From an uncultured Blautia sp. (GTDB taxonomy: Bacteria; Bacillota; Clostridia; Lachnospirales; Lachnospiraceae), in NCBI GenBank assembly GCA_900540785.1, contig UQHF01000033.1, positions 1-43,406 on the forward strand: a DNA stretch of 43,406 bases. Reading direction: 5' to 3'. Shown piece after piece: positions 24,147-33,182 of this stretch. A program made the translations under genes and the position numbers. Positions within the stretch are counted from its first letter, which is position 1. Each line of letters opens with the position of its first letter. The notes under the pieces are model-generated. The model was not told where the DNA came from and searched no databases. It worked only from the letters and a program-made list of their open reading frames with translations.

Positions 24147-25877
24147 ATGCAGTCATCTACACAACTTCAGGAACAGCTTCGCTCTCTTAACAGAAAAAGC
24201 TATCCCGCATATAAATCATTAAAGGGAGTATACCGCTTCCCAAACTATATTTTATCTATCGACCATGTACAGGGAGACCCGTTTGCCTCCCCTTCCCATA
24301 TAACCGTCTCTGTTGCTCATAAAGACGCAGGTTTTCCCGCTGAGTATTATAAGGATAGACTGACCCGCACTACGCTTTCCGACTACCTTACCAGACGGTT
24401 TGAACAGCAGGTAAACCGTTTTTCTTTCCGGGCAAAAGGTTCCGGAAAAAGTGGTCTGATTTCCGTGAGCCACTGCGGTCAGGAGGTTTTAAGCCGCACT
24501 GCCTGCGAAATTACAGATACGGGAATCACCGCCCGTTTCTTTGTGGGCTTTCCTGCAAACGGACGCACTATCAACGCGCCGGAGCTTGAAAAAATTCTTT
24601 TTGACTTCCTTCCCGCAAGTGTGGAACAGAGTTTCTTCTATAAGAATATAAACGGTGCTCATTTACAAAAATCCATCTTCCTTGCAGAAGACCAAGCATA
24701 TATCCGAAAGGCTTTGAAAGAACGAAAACTCGCTGCTTTTGTATCAGACGGAGCCATTCTTCCAAGGGAAAGTGGAGTTTCCCAAAAGCCCATGAAAAAT
24801 GCAGTCGCCTTTTCCTCCCCGGAAAGTCTCCGCGTTACTTTAGATCTTCCCCACAAAGGAAAAATAACCGGTATGGGCGTTCCCTGCGGCATTACCTTAA
24901 TTGTGGGCGGCGGCTATCACGGAAAATCTACCCTTTTAAATGCGTTGGAGCTTGGTGTATATAATCACATTCCGGAAGACGGAAGAGAGTATGTCATCAC
25001 AGAGGAAAGCGCCTTAAAGCTTCGCTCAGAAGACGGACGTTTCATTAAAGATACAGACATTTCCATGTTTATTAACGACCTTCCAAATAAAAAAGATACC
25101 CGCTGCTTCTCCACAGAGGACGCCAGCGGCAGCACCTCCCAGGCTGCAGGTATTGTGGAGGGAATCGAATCCGGTAGCCGCGTTTTCCTTCTTGATGAAG
25201 ATACTTCTGCCACGAATTTCATGGTTCGCGATGAATTTATGCAAAAAGTGATTTCCCGGGAAAAAGAGCCTATTACCCCTTTCCTTGAACGCGCCCGCAG
25301 TCTTTATGAAGAAGGAGGCATTTCCACCATTCTTGTTGCCGGAAGCTCAGGAGCGTTTTTCCACATTGCAGACACCATTATTCAAATGGATAACTACTAT
25401 CCAGTTGACATTACCGCCTCCACAAAAGAGCTCTGTAAAAACTATCCTCTTACAGACTCTCACGTGCCTCCTTTCCATATGCCGGAAAGCTGCCGGATCA
25501 TGACAAAGGCTGCTGCCGCAAAAACAAAGGGAAGAAATTATTTCGGAAAAGAAATGGTAGCCGTTCCGGAGCGCCTGAAAATCAAAGTTCACGGAAAAGA
25601 CGGTTTCTCCCTTGGAAAGCAGGAAATTGATCTTCGCTATATTGAGCAAATTACAGACGGAGAACAGACTGCTTCTCTCGCACTGCTGCTGAAATACGCC
25701 TGCGAACATCTCATTGACAGCAGGCGCACACTTGGGGAAATTGTGGAATTTTTAAATAAAGAACTGGCAGAAAAAGGCTTCGATGCCTTCCGGGAAAACG
25801 GATATATTTCCGGCGGGTATGCCATGCCGAGGATTCAGGAAATTTATTCCTGCTTTAACAGGTATCGGAGAAAATAA
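24147..25877 (+). CDS. ABC-ATPase domain-containing P-loop protein
   Basis: The 576-residue protein starts MQSSTQLQEQLRSLNRKSYP, with AAAGGAGG 7 nt upstream; an open frame extends to 23460 but runs antisense to the aminopeptidase and is not part of the gene. It has a family-specific N-terminal half (SIDHVQGDPFASPSH), Walker A GGGYHGKSTLLNALELG, RFIKDTDISMFI, Walker B RVFLLDEDTSATNFM and AGSSGAFF. This is the isolated PF09818-type ABC_ATPase found widely in bacteria, with no partner permease. Biological role is unknown; related folds bind nucleic acids. Confidence 0.9.
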   Translation: MQSSTQLQEQLRSLNRKSYPAYKSLKGVYRFPNYILSIDHVQGDPFASPSHITVSVAHKDAGFPAEYYKDRLTRTTLSDYLTRRFEQQVNRFSFRAKGSGKSGLISVSHCGQEVLSRTACEITDTGITARFFVGFPANGRTINAPELEKILFDFLPASVEQSFFYKNINGAHLQKSIFLAEDQAYIRKALKERKLAAFVSDGAILPRESGVSQKPMKNAVAFSSPESLRVTLDLPHKGKITGMGVPCGITLIVGGGYHGKSTLLNALELGVYNHIPEDGREYVITEESALKLRSEDGRFIKDTDISMFINDLPNKKDTRCFSTEDASGSTSQAAGIVEGIESGSRVFLLDEDTSATNFMVRDEFMQKVISREKEPITPFLERARSLYEEGGISTILVAGSSGAFFHIADTIIQMDNYYPVDITASTKELCKNYPLTDSHVPPFHMPESCRIMTKAAAAKTKGRNYFGKEMVAVPERLKIKVHGKDGFSLGKQEIDLRYIEQITDGEQTASLALLLKYACEHLIDSRRTLGEIVEFLNKELAEKGFDAFRENGYISGGYAMPRIQEIYSCFNRYRRK

Positions 25878-25893
25878 TACACTATTAAAACAA

Positions 25894-25932
25894 CAGGAAA
25901 TCCGGCTGTAAAATTCACACCCGGATTTCCTG
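25894..25932. terminator. Shared convergent terminator
   Basis: A perfect 12-bp stem CAGGAAATCCGG / CCGGATTTCCTG lies between two convergent genes. It likely acts in both directions. Confidence 0.7.
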
Positions 25933-25938
25933 CTTCCA

Positions 25939-27594
25939 TTAACTCTTTAAAGATTTCCCGTATTTCAGCTCATCAAATTTCCCTTTTTCCACAATCCTTC
26001 CTTTATCCATAACAATCACTTCATCATACTTTCTCAGTATATCACGATTCATATTATGGGTAATGGTCAGCACTGTTATATTTTTATTTTCCAGAATAGA
26101 AGTTTCTATTTCTGCGGCAGTCGTTTTATCAAGAGCAGAAGTTGCCTCATCTAACACAAGAATCGGGCGATTCTGTACAAGGGCTCTGGCAATGGCAATT
26201 CTCTGCTTCTGTCCGCCCGATAGTCTGGAGCCATTTTCTCCTACCTGGTAATCCAGTCCCTTTGTATCAAGAAACCTGTATAAGCCGCTGTTCTGAACAG
26301 CCGTATGTACTGCACTTTCCATAAACTTTTTCCCGAGAACAATGTTTTCCTCTATTGTCTTATTAAACATATACACATTCTGGTGTATCATAGACGACAG
26401 TGCCATAAGGCTGCAGTCCGTCTCTTTATTCAGCTTTTTACTGTCTATACAGATTTCACCGTCATAATCTGTGTAATAATTCAGAAGGATTTTAGCCAGC
26501 GTTGATTTTCCGCAGCCGCTTTCCCCGAGAACTGCATATTTTTTATTTTTCTCAATCTTCAGGGAAACATGACTCAGGGCAAAATTTTTATCGTGATTAT
26601 AAGAAAAGCTTATATCTCTAAGCTCTATACAGTCCTGAAATTCTGTAACACTTATTTCTGTACGATTTTCTGAAGAAATCAGCCGTAAAAGCTTCGCGTT
26701 CAAATCTTTGCTTCCCTTTATCAGAGTAATATACTGCACGATCCTCTGAATCGGTCCAAAAATACCGTTTCCCAACTGCATGACTGCCGACAGAACGCCT
26801 ACCGTCAGAGTTCCCTTTAACACAAAGTATCCTGCCATAATCACACCGGAAAACTGACATACAAGTGATAACATAAGAGAAATTGCCTCTGTGAGCGCAA
26901 TGAAGATATTGTATTTTTGCCGTGATTTCTCCAACCTGTTATTAAACCCGTCAAATTCCTGATTTCCTGTCTCTTCCATAGAATAAGACTTTATAACCTC
27001 AAAACCGTCAAGCAAATCCTTCAACGCTCCGGTAAAAGAAGAAGTATCCTCAGAAAGGCGGTTTTGCTTTGCATTAATGCTTCCATGAAACAGATAAGGA
27101 ACAAGAAGCATAACGGTTCCTGTTAAAATCAGAACAACGGTAATAGGAATGCTGATCCTGAGGAGAATAAACAGCGTAGCAATAAATGTAAAAATTTCTC
27201 CTATCAGCTCCACTACAGGATTGATATAATTGTTTTCCAGAAGGTTGATGTCGTTTGTGAGACTGGAAATATAATCTGCTGCTGCCTTTGATTTAAAATC
27301 TTTAAAACTCTGGTGAATCGTTCCATTAAAAATCTCTTTTTTCAAATTTCGAATCGTATTCTTAAGATAGTACGATTTCACAAGATCGCTGATAAAAAGA
27401 AGAAGGACAAATGACATGAAATACACGACCGAGATAATAACTGCCCCGGCAAACCGATCCATATTTCCTCCTACTGCCGTATCTACGATATTTTGAATGA
27501 CAATAGCTGTATATACCCACAAAACAGAAGAAATGACTTTCAGAATAATCGTAAAAATAAATTGTTTCCTGAATTTAAAAATATATTTATTCAT
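25939..27594 (-). CDS. ABC exporter, fused permease-ATPase
   Basis: The 551-residue protein has an N-terminal exporter domain with six membrane segments (residues 1-310, for example FIFTIILKVISSVLWVY, ITVVLILTGTVMLLVPYLF). The ATPase follows: Walker A LGESGCGKSTLA, Q-loop SSMIHQNVYMF, signature LSGGQKQRIAIARA, Walker B ILVLDEATSALD, and H-loop TITHN. It probably works as a homodimer, since no partner half-transporter is adjacent. Cargo is unknown (lipid, drug or peptide). The start codon is preceded by a run of ten G at the ribosome-site position; translation may vary with its length. Confidence 0.9.
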   Translation of the reverse strand: MNKYIFKFRKQFIFTIILKVISSVLWVYTAIVIQNIVDTAVGGNMDRFAGAVIISVVYFMSFVLLLFISDLVKSYYLKNTIRNLKKEIFNGTIHQSFKDFKSKAAADYISSLTNDINLLENNYINPVVELIGEIFTFIATLFILLRISIPITVVLILTGTVMLLVPYLFHGSINAKQNRLSEDTSSFTGALKDLLDGFEVIKSYSMEETGNQEFDGFNNRLEKSRQKYNIFIALTEAISLMLSLVCQFSGVIMAGYFVLKGTLTVGVLSAVMQLGNGIFGPIQRIVQYITLIKGSKDLNAKLLRLISSENRTEISVTEFQDCIELRDISFSYNHDKNFALSHVSLKIEKNKKYAVLGESGCGKSTLAKILLNYYTDYDGEICIDSKKLNKETDCSLMALSSMIHQNVYMFNKTIEENIVLGKKFMESAVHTAVQNSGLYRFLDTKGLDYQVGENGSRLSGGQKQRIAIARALVQNRPILVLDEATSALDKTTAAEIETSILENKNITVLTITHNMNRDILRKYDEVIVMDKGRIVEKGKFDELKYGKSLKS

Positions 27595-27604
27595 ACGCTT
27601 TTTA

Positions 27605-27614
27605 CCCCCCCCCC
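27605..27614 (-). repeat. Poly-G tract (10 G on the coding strand) at the ribosome-binding position
   Basis: Ten consecutive C on the plus strand (G on the coding strand) end 10 nt before the ATG of the ABC exporter, where a Shine-Dalgarno would be. Such tracts are slippage-prone. Confidence 0.7.
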
Positions 27615-27701
27615 TATATATTTTATTATATTAACGTATCACAGGATCATCTTTTTGTAAAGTTAAAATTCTGCTGATAACACAAATTTTTCCAAACAAA
27701 A

Positions 27702-27739
27702 ACTACCTCTTCTTCGGCGGTCCTGCCATGAGAGGTAGT
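27702..27739 (-). terminator. Terminator-like hairpin in the exporter upstream region
   Basis: ACTACCTCT / AGAGGTAGT (9 bp), with inner GGC/GCC pairing, is followed on the minus strand by TTTTTG. It may end a transcript coming from the phosphatase gene or act as an attenuator ahead of the exporter. Confidence 0.65.
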
Positions 27740-27901
27740 CTTGTTATTTACATATTTAGGGAAAGGAAAGAGTTATCTTAAAAGCTCTGTTCTTTTAAGA
27801 TGTATATATCATATCAGGTAATTGTGAGGAAATTTTGTCTTAATTCTAATAAATTTATAAAAACCATAAAAAAGATATTATAGAATTATGATTTTCTTTC
27901 C
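27740..27901. other. Non-coding AT-rich stretch before the exporter
   Basis: The gap from 27595 to 27901 contains the poly-G ribosome-site tract, the hairpin at 27702-27739 and an inverted repeat ATCTTAAAAG / CTTTTAAGAT (27775-27801). I see no further gene. Confidence 0.45.
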
Positions 27902-28633
27902 TTAATCGTGTCTTTCTTCCTCATTATCGTAACATTCACAGAAACGTGCGGCAAATGCCGGCGGTTCGTCCTTCACATAAAGATGGGATATATCTCCAAA
28001 AGAACTGATACGGAACGAAGCCGTTCCTTTTCTTCTCTCCTCTGTTACCACCGTTGTAACAGAAGTTGGCGCCGCGCACATTCCATGCCACAGAACCATA
28101 GGAGACGCTCCGATCAGATGTCCTAAAAGCACACACTCCAGTCCAAAATGACAGAAAAATACAAGCGTATCCTGATTTGCCTTTTCTACTTTATAAATAT
28201 GTCCGTCACGCACATATCCATGTTTTGCAAGCAGCCTGTCAAATTCTTCCGTCACTTTTTCATACTCTCTTTTAATGTCTTCCTCTGCAAAACGTTCATT
28301 TTCAAACCAATGGTCGTATTGATAGAAACGCTCGTCCTTTGTCCAGTCCTGTGGCAGCCAGTCCCATAATCCCTTCTTCCTGTCTGTTACGTCAGGACGG
28401 TTAATATAATACGTAAACTCCCGAAGCCAGTCGCACTCCTCCGCTGTTCTGCCCATTTTCTTTAGAGTAAGAGAAGCGGTATCCTTTGCCCTTCCAAGAG
28501 GAGAAACATAAAAATCCTTTATATCCAGCTTCGCAAGGCGTTCTGATAAATATTCTGCTTCTTTCCAGCCCTTTTCTGTGAGGGAATCTATTGTATAATC
28601 CGGATCTCCGTGTCTTACAATTAATAATTTCAT
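27902..28633 (-). CDS. Histidine phosphatase (phosphoglycerate-mutase-like)
   Basis: The 243-residue protein starts MKLLIVRHGDPDYTIDSL, with AGGAGAG upstream; the 21 extra residues of the longer frame have no ribosome site. The RHG motif sits at the N-terminus with the nucleophile His, SPLGRAKDTA supplies the phosphate-binding Arg, and FFCHFGLECVLLGHL supplies the second His. This is the typical pattern of the branch-2-like cobC/PGM superfamily. Substrate unknown; a general phosphatase is likely. Confidence 0.88.
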   Translation of the reverse strand: MKLLIVRHGDPDYTIDSLTEKGWKEAEYLSERLAKLDIKDFYVSPLGRAKDTASLTLKKMGRTAEECDWLREFTYYINRPDVTDRKKGLWDWLPQDWTKDERFYQYDHWFENERFAEEDIKREYEKVTEEFDRLLAKHGYVRDGHIYKVEKANQDTLVFFCHFGLECVLLGHLIGASPMVLWHGMCAAPTSVTTVVTEERRKGTASFRISSFGDISHLYVKDEPPAFAARFCECYDNEEERHD

Positions 28634-28706
28634 CTTTTCTCTCCTGTTCTGGTAACATTCTCTCCCAAGTATAAAACAGGAGCCCTCTTTTCGCAAGGCA
28701 TAAATC

Positions 28707-30008
28707 TCAGGACTTTATATCTCCTGTAGCCGGGTTGTCGATCAGGGTTCCGTCCTCCTCAAACCTGGAACCGTGGCAGGGGCAGTCCCAGGTATGCTCC
28801 GCGCTGTTCCATTTGAGGGCACAGCCAAGATGCGGGCATCTTTTTTCGGAAAAAGTGAGAAAATTTTCTGCTGCCTCCCAGCCATTGATGAGAAGCTGAG
28901 GCGTCCAGATACTTCTCTGAGGCGAAAATACATCACTCCAGGGATTTTTCTTCTCCTGACCCATATCCGAGAGAATCATAGCAGAAACCATAGAGCCTGT
29001 CATTCCCCATTTCTGAAAACCGGACGCCACATAAAAATCCTTTTTCCATCTGGAATACCGTCCAATATAAGGTAGCCCGTCCAGGCTCATACAGTCCTGG
29101 GCAGCCCAGGCATACTGTTCTTTTGCCCCCGGATAAAGCTCCGCCGCCTTCTGGCGAATCTTCTGAAATCCGCCACCAGTTTTTCCTGTCCTGTGCCCGC
29201 CGCCTCCGAGAAGAAGAAAATTTTTATAGTTTCGAAAAGAAAACCCTGTATCTGCCTCATCAATATACATTCCATTTATTTTCCCTGCATTTTCCAGGAC
29301 AAGTACATACGAACGACTCTGATACAGCTTCAGAAAATATGCACCGTACTTATTAAGAAAAGGAAAATGCGTCGCCACAATGACCTTTCCTGCCTGAATT
29401 TCCCCTTCCTCACTTTTTGCCGTATGTTCAGAAATATCGTTTATAAATGTATTCTCATAGATTTTCTTATTTTTTGCCAGACCAGCCAGAAATTTCAATG
29501 GGTGAAACTGCGCCTGATTTTCAAATTTTACAGCTCCCTCAATCTCTAAAGGAAGGGGAATGCGCTCTTCAAAACTGGCAGAAAAGCCAAGTCCGTTCAC
29601 AGCTTCCACTTCCTCCTCTATTTTTCTTCTGTCTGTAAGGGAATACGTAAACGCGCTTTTTTCTTCAAAGTCACAGGGAATCGCTTCCGCAAGCTCCTTA
29701 AATTTTTCCACAGCCCGCTCATTTGCTTCCATATATAAATACGCGGTTTCCCAGCCGGCTTTTTCTGTAAGAGAATGATAAATCAGTTTATGCAAAGAAG
29801 TGATTTTCGCCGTCGTATTCTTTGTGATTCCCTGTCCAATCCTTTTTCCCTCCACAAGAACGTAATCTACGCCTGCTTCTTCCAGAAAATGCGCGCACAG
29901 AATCCCGCACATTCCTCCGCCTATGATCAGTACATCTGTTTTTATCTTTCCCTTCAGAGAAGGAAATTCCGGTAAATCTGCTTCCTCCAGCCATAATGAC
30001 TTCTTCAT
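28707..30008 (-). CDS. FAD-dependent oxidoreductase with C-terminal Rieske domain
   Basis: The 433-residue protein has an N-terminal dinucleotide-binding fold (VLIIGGGMCGILCAHFLEEAGV, then VEGKRIGQGITKNTTAK), a DAO-type FAD domain, and a C-terminal Rieske centre: CPHLGC and CPCHGSRF supply two Cys and two His for a 2Fe-2S cluster. This fusion is common in Firmicutes and is thought to oxidise amines or related compounds, but the substrate is unassigned. AGGAG precedes the ATG. It sits 73 nt from the phosphatase gene; no shared promoter is certain. Confidence 0.88.
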   Translation of the reverse strand: MKKSLWLEEADLPEFPSLKGKIKTDVLIIGGGMCGILCAHFLEEAGVDYVLVEGKRIGQGITKNTTAKITSLHKLIYHSLTEKAGWETAYLYMEANERAVEKFKELAEAIPCDFEEKSAFTYSLTDRRKIEEEVEAVNGLGFSASFEERIPLPLEIEGAVKFENQAQFHPLKFLAGLAKNKKIYENTFINDISEHTAKSEEGEIQAGKVIVATHFPFLNKYGAYFLKLYQSRSYVLVLENAGKINGMYIDEADTGFSFRNYKNFLLLGGGGHRTGKTGGGFQKIRQKAAELYPGAKEQYAWAAQDCMSLDGLPYIGRYSRWKKDFYVASGFQKWGMTGSMVSAMILSDMGQEKKNPWSDVFSPQRSIWTPQLLINGWEAAENFLTFSEKRCPHLGCALKWNSAEHTWDCPCHGSRFEEDGTLIDNPATGDIKS

Positions 30009-30078
30009 TTTGCTCTCCTTTTCACTGTTTTTTACAGTATTACCGGAAAAAATGAATTTTAGAACCGCTCATAACTTC

Positions 30079-31164
30079 TTATTCGATTAAAATTGTAAAT
30101 CCACACTCTGGAAACAACTCCATTTGCCCACCCGGTATTCGTTTTCCCTCTTCATCAATTTCCGGTATATAGGGAACCAGCTTTATAAAAGAAGAGTCTC
30201 TCAAAAACTCATCTGCCTTTAATTCCAGTTCAACACTTTGCATCCATCTTCCGTTCTTTTCTTCCCATTCTCCCGTTTCTGTACTTAAACAGATGCCTCC
30301 ATAGCCAATATCTTCGCACTCTCCTTTTTCATTATATATTTTATAAGTATGTCCCCATGTCTGTTTCATTTCTTCAGAAGGCTCTTCTGAAAAAATCCAG
30401 TAAAATTTCAAACAGGTAACGCTCGGAGAAATCGTGAATTTTTCTACTTCTACCGCGCCTTCCGAAAATTCTATCGTCTGATTTTGTATTCTTTTTGTCT
30501 CTTCCATATTTTCCGCTTTTACTTCAAAAGAAAATTCCTCTGTTCCACCCGGAACATCTAAATCCAAAAGAACCGTAAGTTTTTTGGAAGTCAGGTTTTC
30601 GGGCATGGGAAGTCTGCACATATATTCCCCCGCTTCCTCCAGAAAATCTACAGGGCTGCAGTCCTGTCCATTTATCTCCCCGTGATCTTTTGATTTCAGA
30701 CTGACATTTTTATATTTTTCAGAAGAAACCGCTGTAAATACAAGATTTGTCCCATCTATGTAAACATCCCGTACCCTCAAAATCGGCTTTGTTTTATAAA
30801 CAATCTCCGCCTTCTCCTGCACCAGTTCTTCTTCTCTTTCCTGCTTTATGCCCCTTTCCTGAATCCATTCTGAAAGAAGATCTGGCTTGCGCAACGCATC
30901 ATAAGCAAACACCGCGCCCCCGCTTATAAGAAATACTGCAGCCACAGCAAGTCCTGTCCTCCAGAATACTTTTTCTGATTTCTTCTTTCTTTTATCACTG
31001 CCTGTCTTTTTATCTGCTTCTCTATTGGAGATTTCCGAAATTTTTCCCGAAGCCTTAGCTTTTTCTCTTATCCGGATCATCTCATACGTTTCCAGAATCT
31101 TTTCCTCCACGAGAGAGGAAGGCTCCAGTTTTTCTTCTAATACATTTTTTACTTTCTTCGCCAT
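30079..31164 (-). CDS. Membrane-anchored DUF4179-type protein, probable anti-sigma factor
   Basis: The 361-residue protein has an N-terminal cytoplasmic coiled region (residues 1-65, Lys/Glu-rich), one transmembrane helix (TGLAVAAVFLISGGAVFAY) and an extracellular part of about 270 residues (IYKTKPILRVRDVYIDGTNLVFTAVSS), beta-rich. This is the layout of DUF4179 proteins that are paired with ECF sigma factors. There is no zinc anti-sigma motif (HxxxCxxC) in the N-terminal part. It begins 3 nt after the sigma gene ends, with GGAGG, so the two are translated as a pair. Confidence 0.75.
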   Translation of the reverse strand: MAKKVKNVLEEKLEPSSLVEEKILETYEMIRIREKAKASGKISEISNREADKKTGSDKRKKKSEKVFWRTGLAVAAVFLISGGAVFAYDALRKPDLLSEWIQERGIKQEREEELVQEKAEIVYKTKPILRVRDVYIDGTNLVFTAVSSEKYKNVSLKSKDHGEINGQDCSPVDFLEEAGEYMCRLPMPENLTSKKLTVLLDLDVPGGTEEFSFEVKAENMEETKRIQNQTIEFSEGAVEVEKFTISPSVTCLKFYWIFSEEPSEEMKQTWGHTYKIYNEKGECEDIGYGGICLSTETGEWEEKNGRWMQSVELELKADEFLRDSSFIKLVPYIPEIDEEGKRIPGGQMELFPECGFTILIE

Positions 31165-31167
31165 TTT

Positions 31168-31677
31168 TTACACCTCCCTGGATTTATATCCCAGTTTCTC
31201 TGCCAGAAGCTTTCTCCCCCGTCTCAGCCGCGCTTTTACCGTATTTTCATTTATTTCCAGAGTATCTGCTATTTCTCCTGTTGTAAAACGCTCTCCATAG
31301 TACAGAAGAAAAATAATCCGGCTTTCCTCCGGCAACATATCTAGTGTCTGGCAAAACTCCAGATGATGAAGCTCTTTATTCGTATAAGTCTGCTCCGGAA
31401 ATTCCCTGATGTCTGCAAATCTTTTTTCTTTTCGTAAAATATCTACACACTTGTTTATCAAAATCCGTGTCAGCCATGTTCGGAAATATGATGCTTTTTT
31501 CACTTCCCTTATATGCTCAAATGCAGCCAGCATCGTTTCCTGTATCGCATCTGCTATATCCTCTTCCCTTCGTAAATATCCTTTTGCAATCTTATAAAGC
31601 ATATGTTTATTTTCTTCCATCAGCCAGATAAAGGCTTCCGCATCTCCGCCCGCCGCTTTTTCCATATGTCTTTCCAT
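31168..31677 (-). CDS. ECF-type RNA polymerase sigma factor
   Basis: The 169-residue sigma factor has region 2 (LYKIAKGYLRREEDIADAIQETMLAAFEHI with the core-binding DAxQET type) and region 4 (LPEESRIIFLLYYGERFTTGEIADTLEINENTVKARLRRGRKLL). It lacks the long C-terminal extensions of larger groups. GGAGG precedes the ATG. Its membrane partner is encoded directly behind it, suggesting release by an extracellular signal. Its regulon is unknown. Confidence 0.9.
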   Translation of the reverse strand: MERHMEKAAGGDAEAFIWLMEENKHMLYKIAKGYLRREEDIADAIQETMLAAFEHIREVKKASYFRTWLTRILINKCVDILRKEKRFADIREFPEQTYTNKELHHLEFCQTLDMLPEESRIIFLLYYGERFTTGEIADTLEINENTVKARLRRGRKLLAEKLGYKSREV

Positions 31678-31782
31678 CTCTCCGCACCTCCTTCTTGTCC
31701 TCTATCTATTAGACGCAGAAGTGTTCAAAAAAGTTGAGCAAACAGGAAAAAAAATCAAATAAATGTCGCGCAAATCTAAAAA

Positions 31783-31806
31783 ACCAGCCTCTGAAAAGAG
31801 GCTGGT
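31783..31806 (-). terminator. Terminator of the permease operon
   Basis: A perfect 10-bp stem ACCAGCCTCT / AGAGGCTGGT with a GAAA-type tetraloop is followed by TTTTTT on the minus strand, 13 nt after the MalG-type permease stop. Confidence 0.9.
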
Positions 31807-31819
31807 CGTGTGCTGCACA

Positions 31820-33172
31820 TTATCCCTTTACACCGGAAGCTACAATACTCTGCTTCAACTGTTTTGAGAAAAGAATGGAAAGAAGGACAACAGGAGTAAT
31901 GGTAACTACCGCAAGTCCCATCAGTGCATTCTGTTTTGTGCTTACATTATTTGAAATGTTATAAAGAGCAACATTCAACGTCCATAAGTTCTGATCTTCT
32001 GTAACCATCCATGCCCAGAAGAAATCATTCCAGTTTCCAATAAATGTCTGAAGCGCGATCAGAGAAATGATCGGTTTTGATAAAGGCATACATATTTTAC
32101 TGTATAAGTAAAAATTAGATGCACCATCAAGAGATGCAGCTTCAAAATAGCTTCCCGGAATCTGGTCAAAAAATCCCTTGTACAGATATACATAAAATCC
32201 ATACGGATACAAAAATGGAAGCAAAAGTGCCGCATAGTTATTGTAGGCTCCCATTTCCCGGTACATAACAAGCTGTGGCAGCATAATACTTGCAAAAGGA
32301 ATCATCATGGCTCCCATAAAAAACATCAATACTGCTTTCCCTGCTCTTGGAGTCAGCAGTCTGCTGATTACAAAGGCACAGACAGAGCAAAGTATTACCT
32401 GAGCGATCATGGCAAATCCTATAACGATCACGCTGTTTCCAACAAAAGTCATAAATCCGAATTTTCCAATGGTTTCATTTTTAGGATATATGTATCCCGG
32501 CATCTGAAGATAATACTTAAAGCTCTCCAGATTTAACCAGTTGTTCTGTTTATTTCCTACAGAAACAAGCTTTCCTGTAAGCGGATACTTTTCATTGATC
32601 AGCTCTGTAATGGAATCTTTAAAATAATTGCCAAGATTCTCCGGACATTCCTTTGAAATCCCGTTTAAGTCAAATTCATATCCAAGAGACTCGCTTGCCC
32701 TTAAATAACGATCCCCGTGTAAGATAACATCTTTTTTTATGGCAGAACGTGTAAAAATCCCATAATCACACTCCATCTGCAATTTCATCTGATGTGCTCT
32801 TGAATGAAAAACAGTTTTTCCATCTTTGGTACCATAAAACTGAATTTCCATAATAGACTGATCTCCCATTTTATAGTTGATTCCAAACATGGAAAGAACG
32901 CTGTCCTGCTGCATTAAATCCTTCAGTTCTTCCTCGTCTCCTTCTACATCCGAATAATCCACAACAAGAGAAACACTGTTTGCGGAGGAGGGAAGAATCT
33001 TTGGTGGAACTTCATAAATTTCCGAATTGTTTTTCATAGAGCCGGAAATTGCAAAAATAAAAGGATAAAGCATAAGCGCTGCAAAAACGAGAGACAGCAC
33101 CACTGCACATATTTTTAAAATACGGTCAGAACCACTTCGCCGGATTCTGTTTTTATTCTTCTTTTTTAACAT
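31820..33172 (-). CDS. MalG-type sugar ABC permease with a large extracytoplasmic insertion
   Basis: The 450-residue permease starts MLKKKNKNRIRRS, with GGAG upstream; the first ATG of the longer frame lies within the MalF gene. TM1 (ILKICAVVLSLVFAALMLYPF) is followed by an insertion of about 185 residues (SVSLVVDYSDVEGDEEELK to MPGYIYPKNETIG), where ordinary CUT1 MalG proteins have about 40. Five TM helices follow with the EAA loop SYFEAASLDGASNFYLYSKICMPLSKP. It forms the inner-membrane channel with the MalF-type subunit; the extra domain would face outside and could contact the binding protein. Confidence 0.9.
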   Translation of the reverse strand: MLKKKNKNRIRRSGSDRILKICAVVLSLVFAALMLYPFIFAISGSMKNNSEIYEVPPKILPSSANSVSLVVDYSDVEGDEEELKDLMQQDSVLSMFGINYKMGDQSIMEIQFYGTKDGKTVFHSRAHQMKLQMECDYGIFTRSAIKKDVILHGDRYLRASESLGYEFDLNGISKECPENLGNYFKDSITELINEKYPLTGKLVSVGNKQNNWLNLESFKYYLQMPGYIYPKNETIGKFGFMTFVGNSVIVIGFAMIAQVILCSVCAFVISRLLTPRAGKAVLMFFMGAMMIPFASIMLPQLVMYREMGAYNNYAALLLPFLYPYGFYVYLYKGFFDQIPGSYFEAASLDGASNFYLYSKICMPLSKPIISLIALQTFIGNWNDFFWAWMVTEDQNLWTLNVALYNISNNVSTKQNALMGLAVVTITPVVLLSILFSKQLKQSIVASGVKG

Positions 33173-33182
33173 AGCTGTTCTC

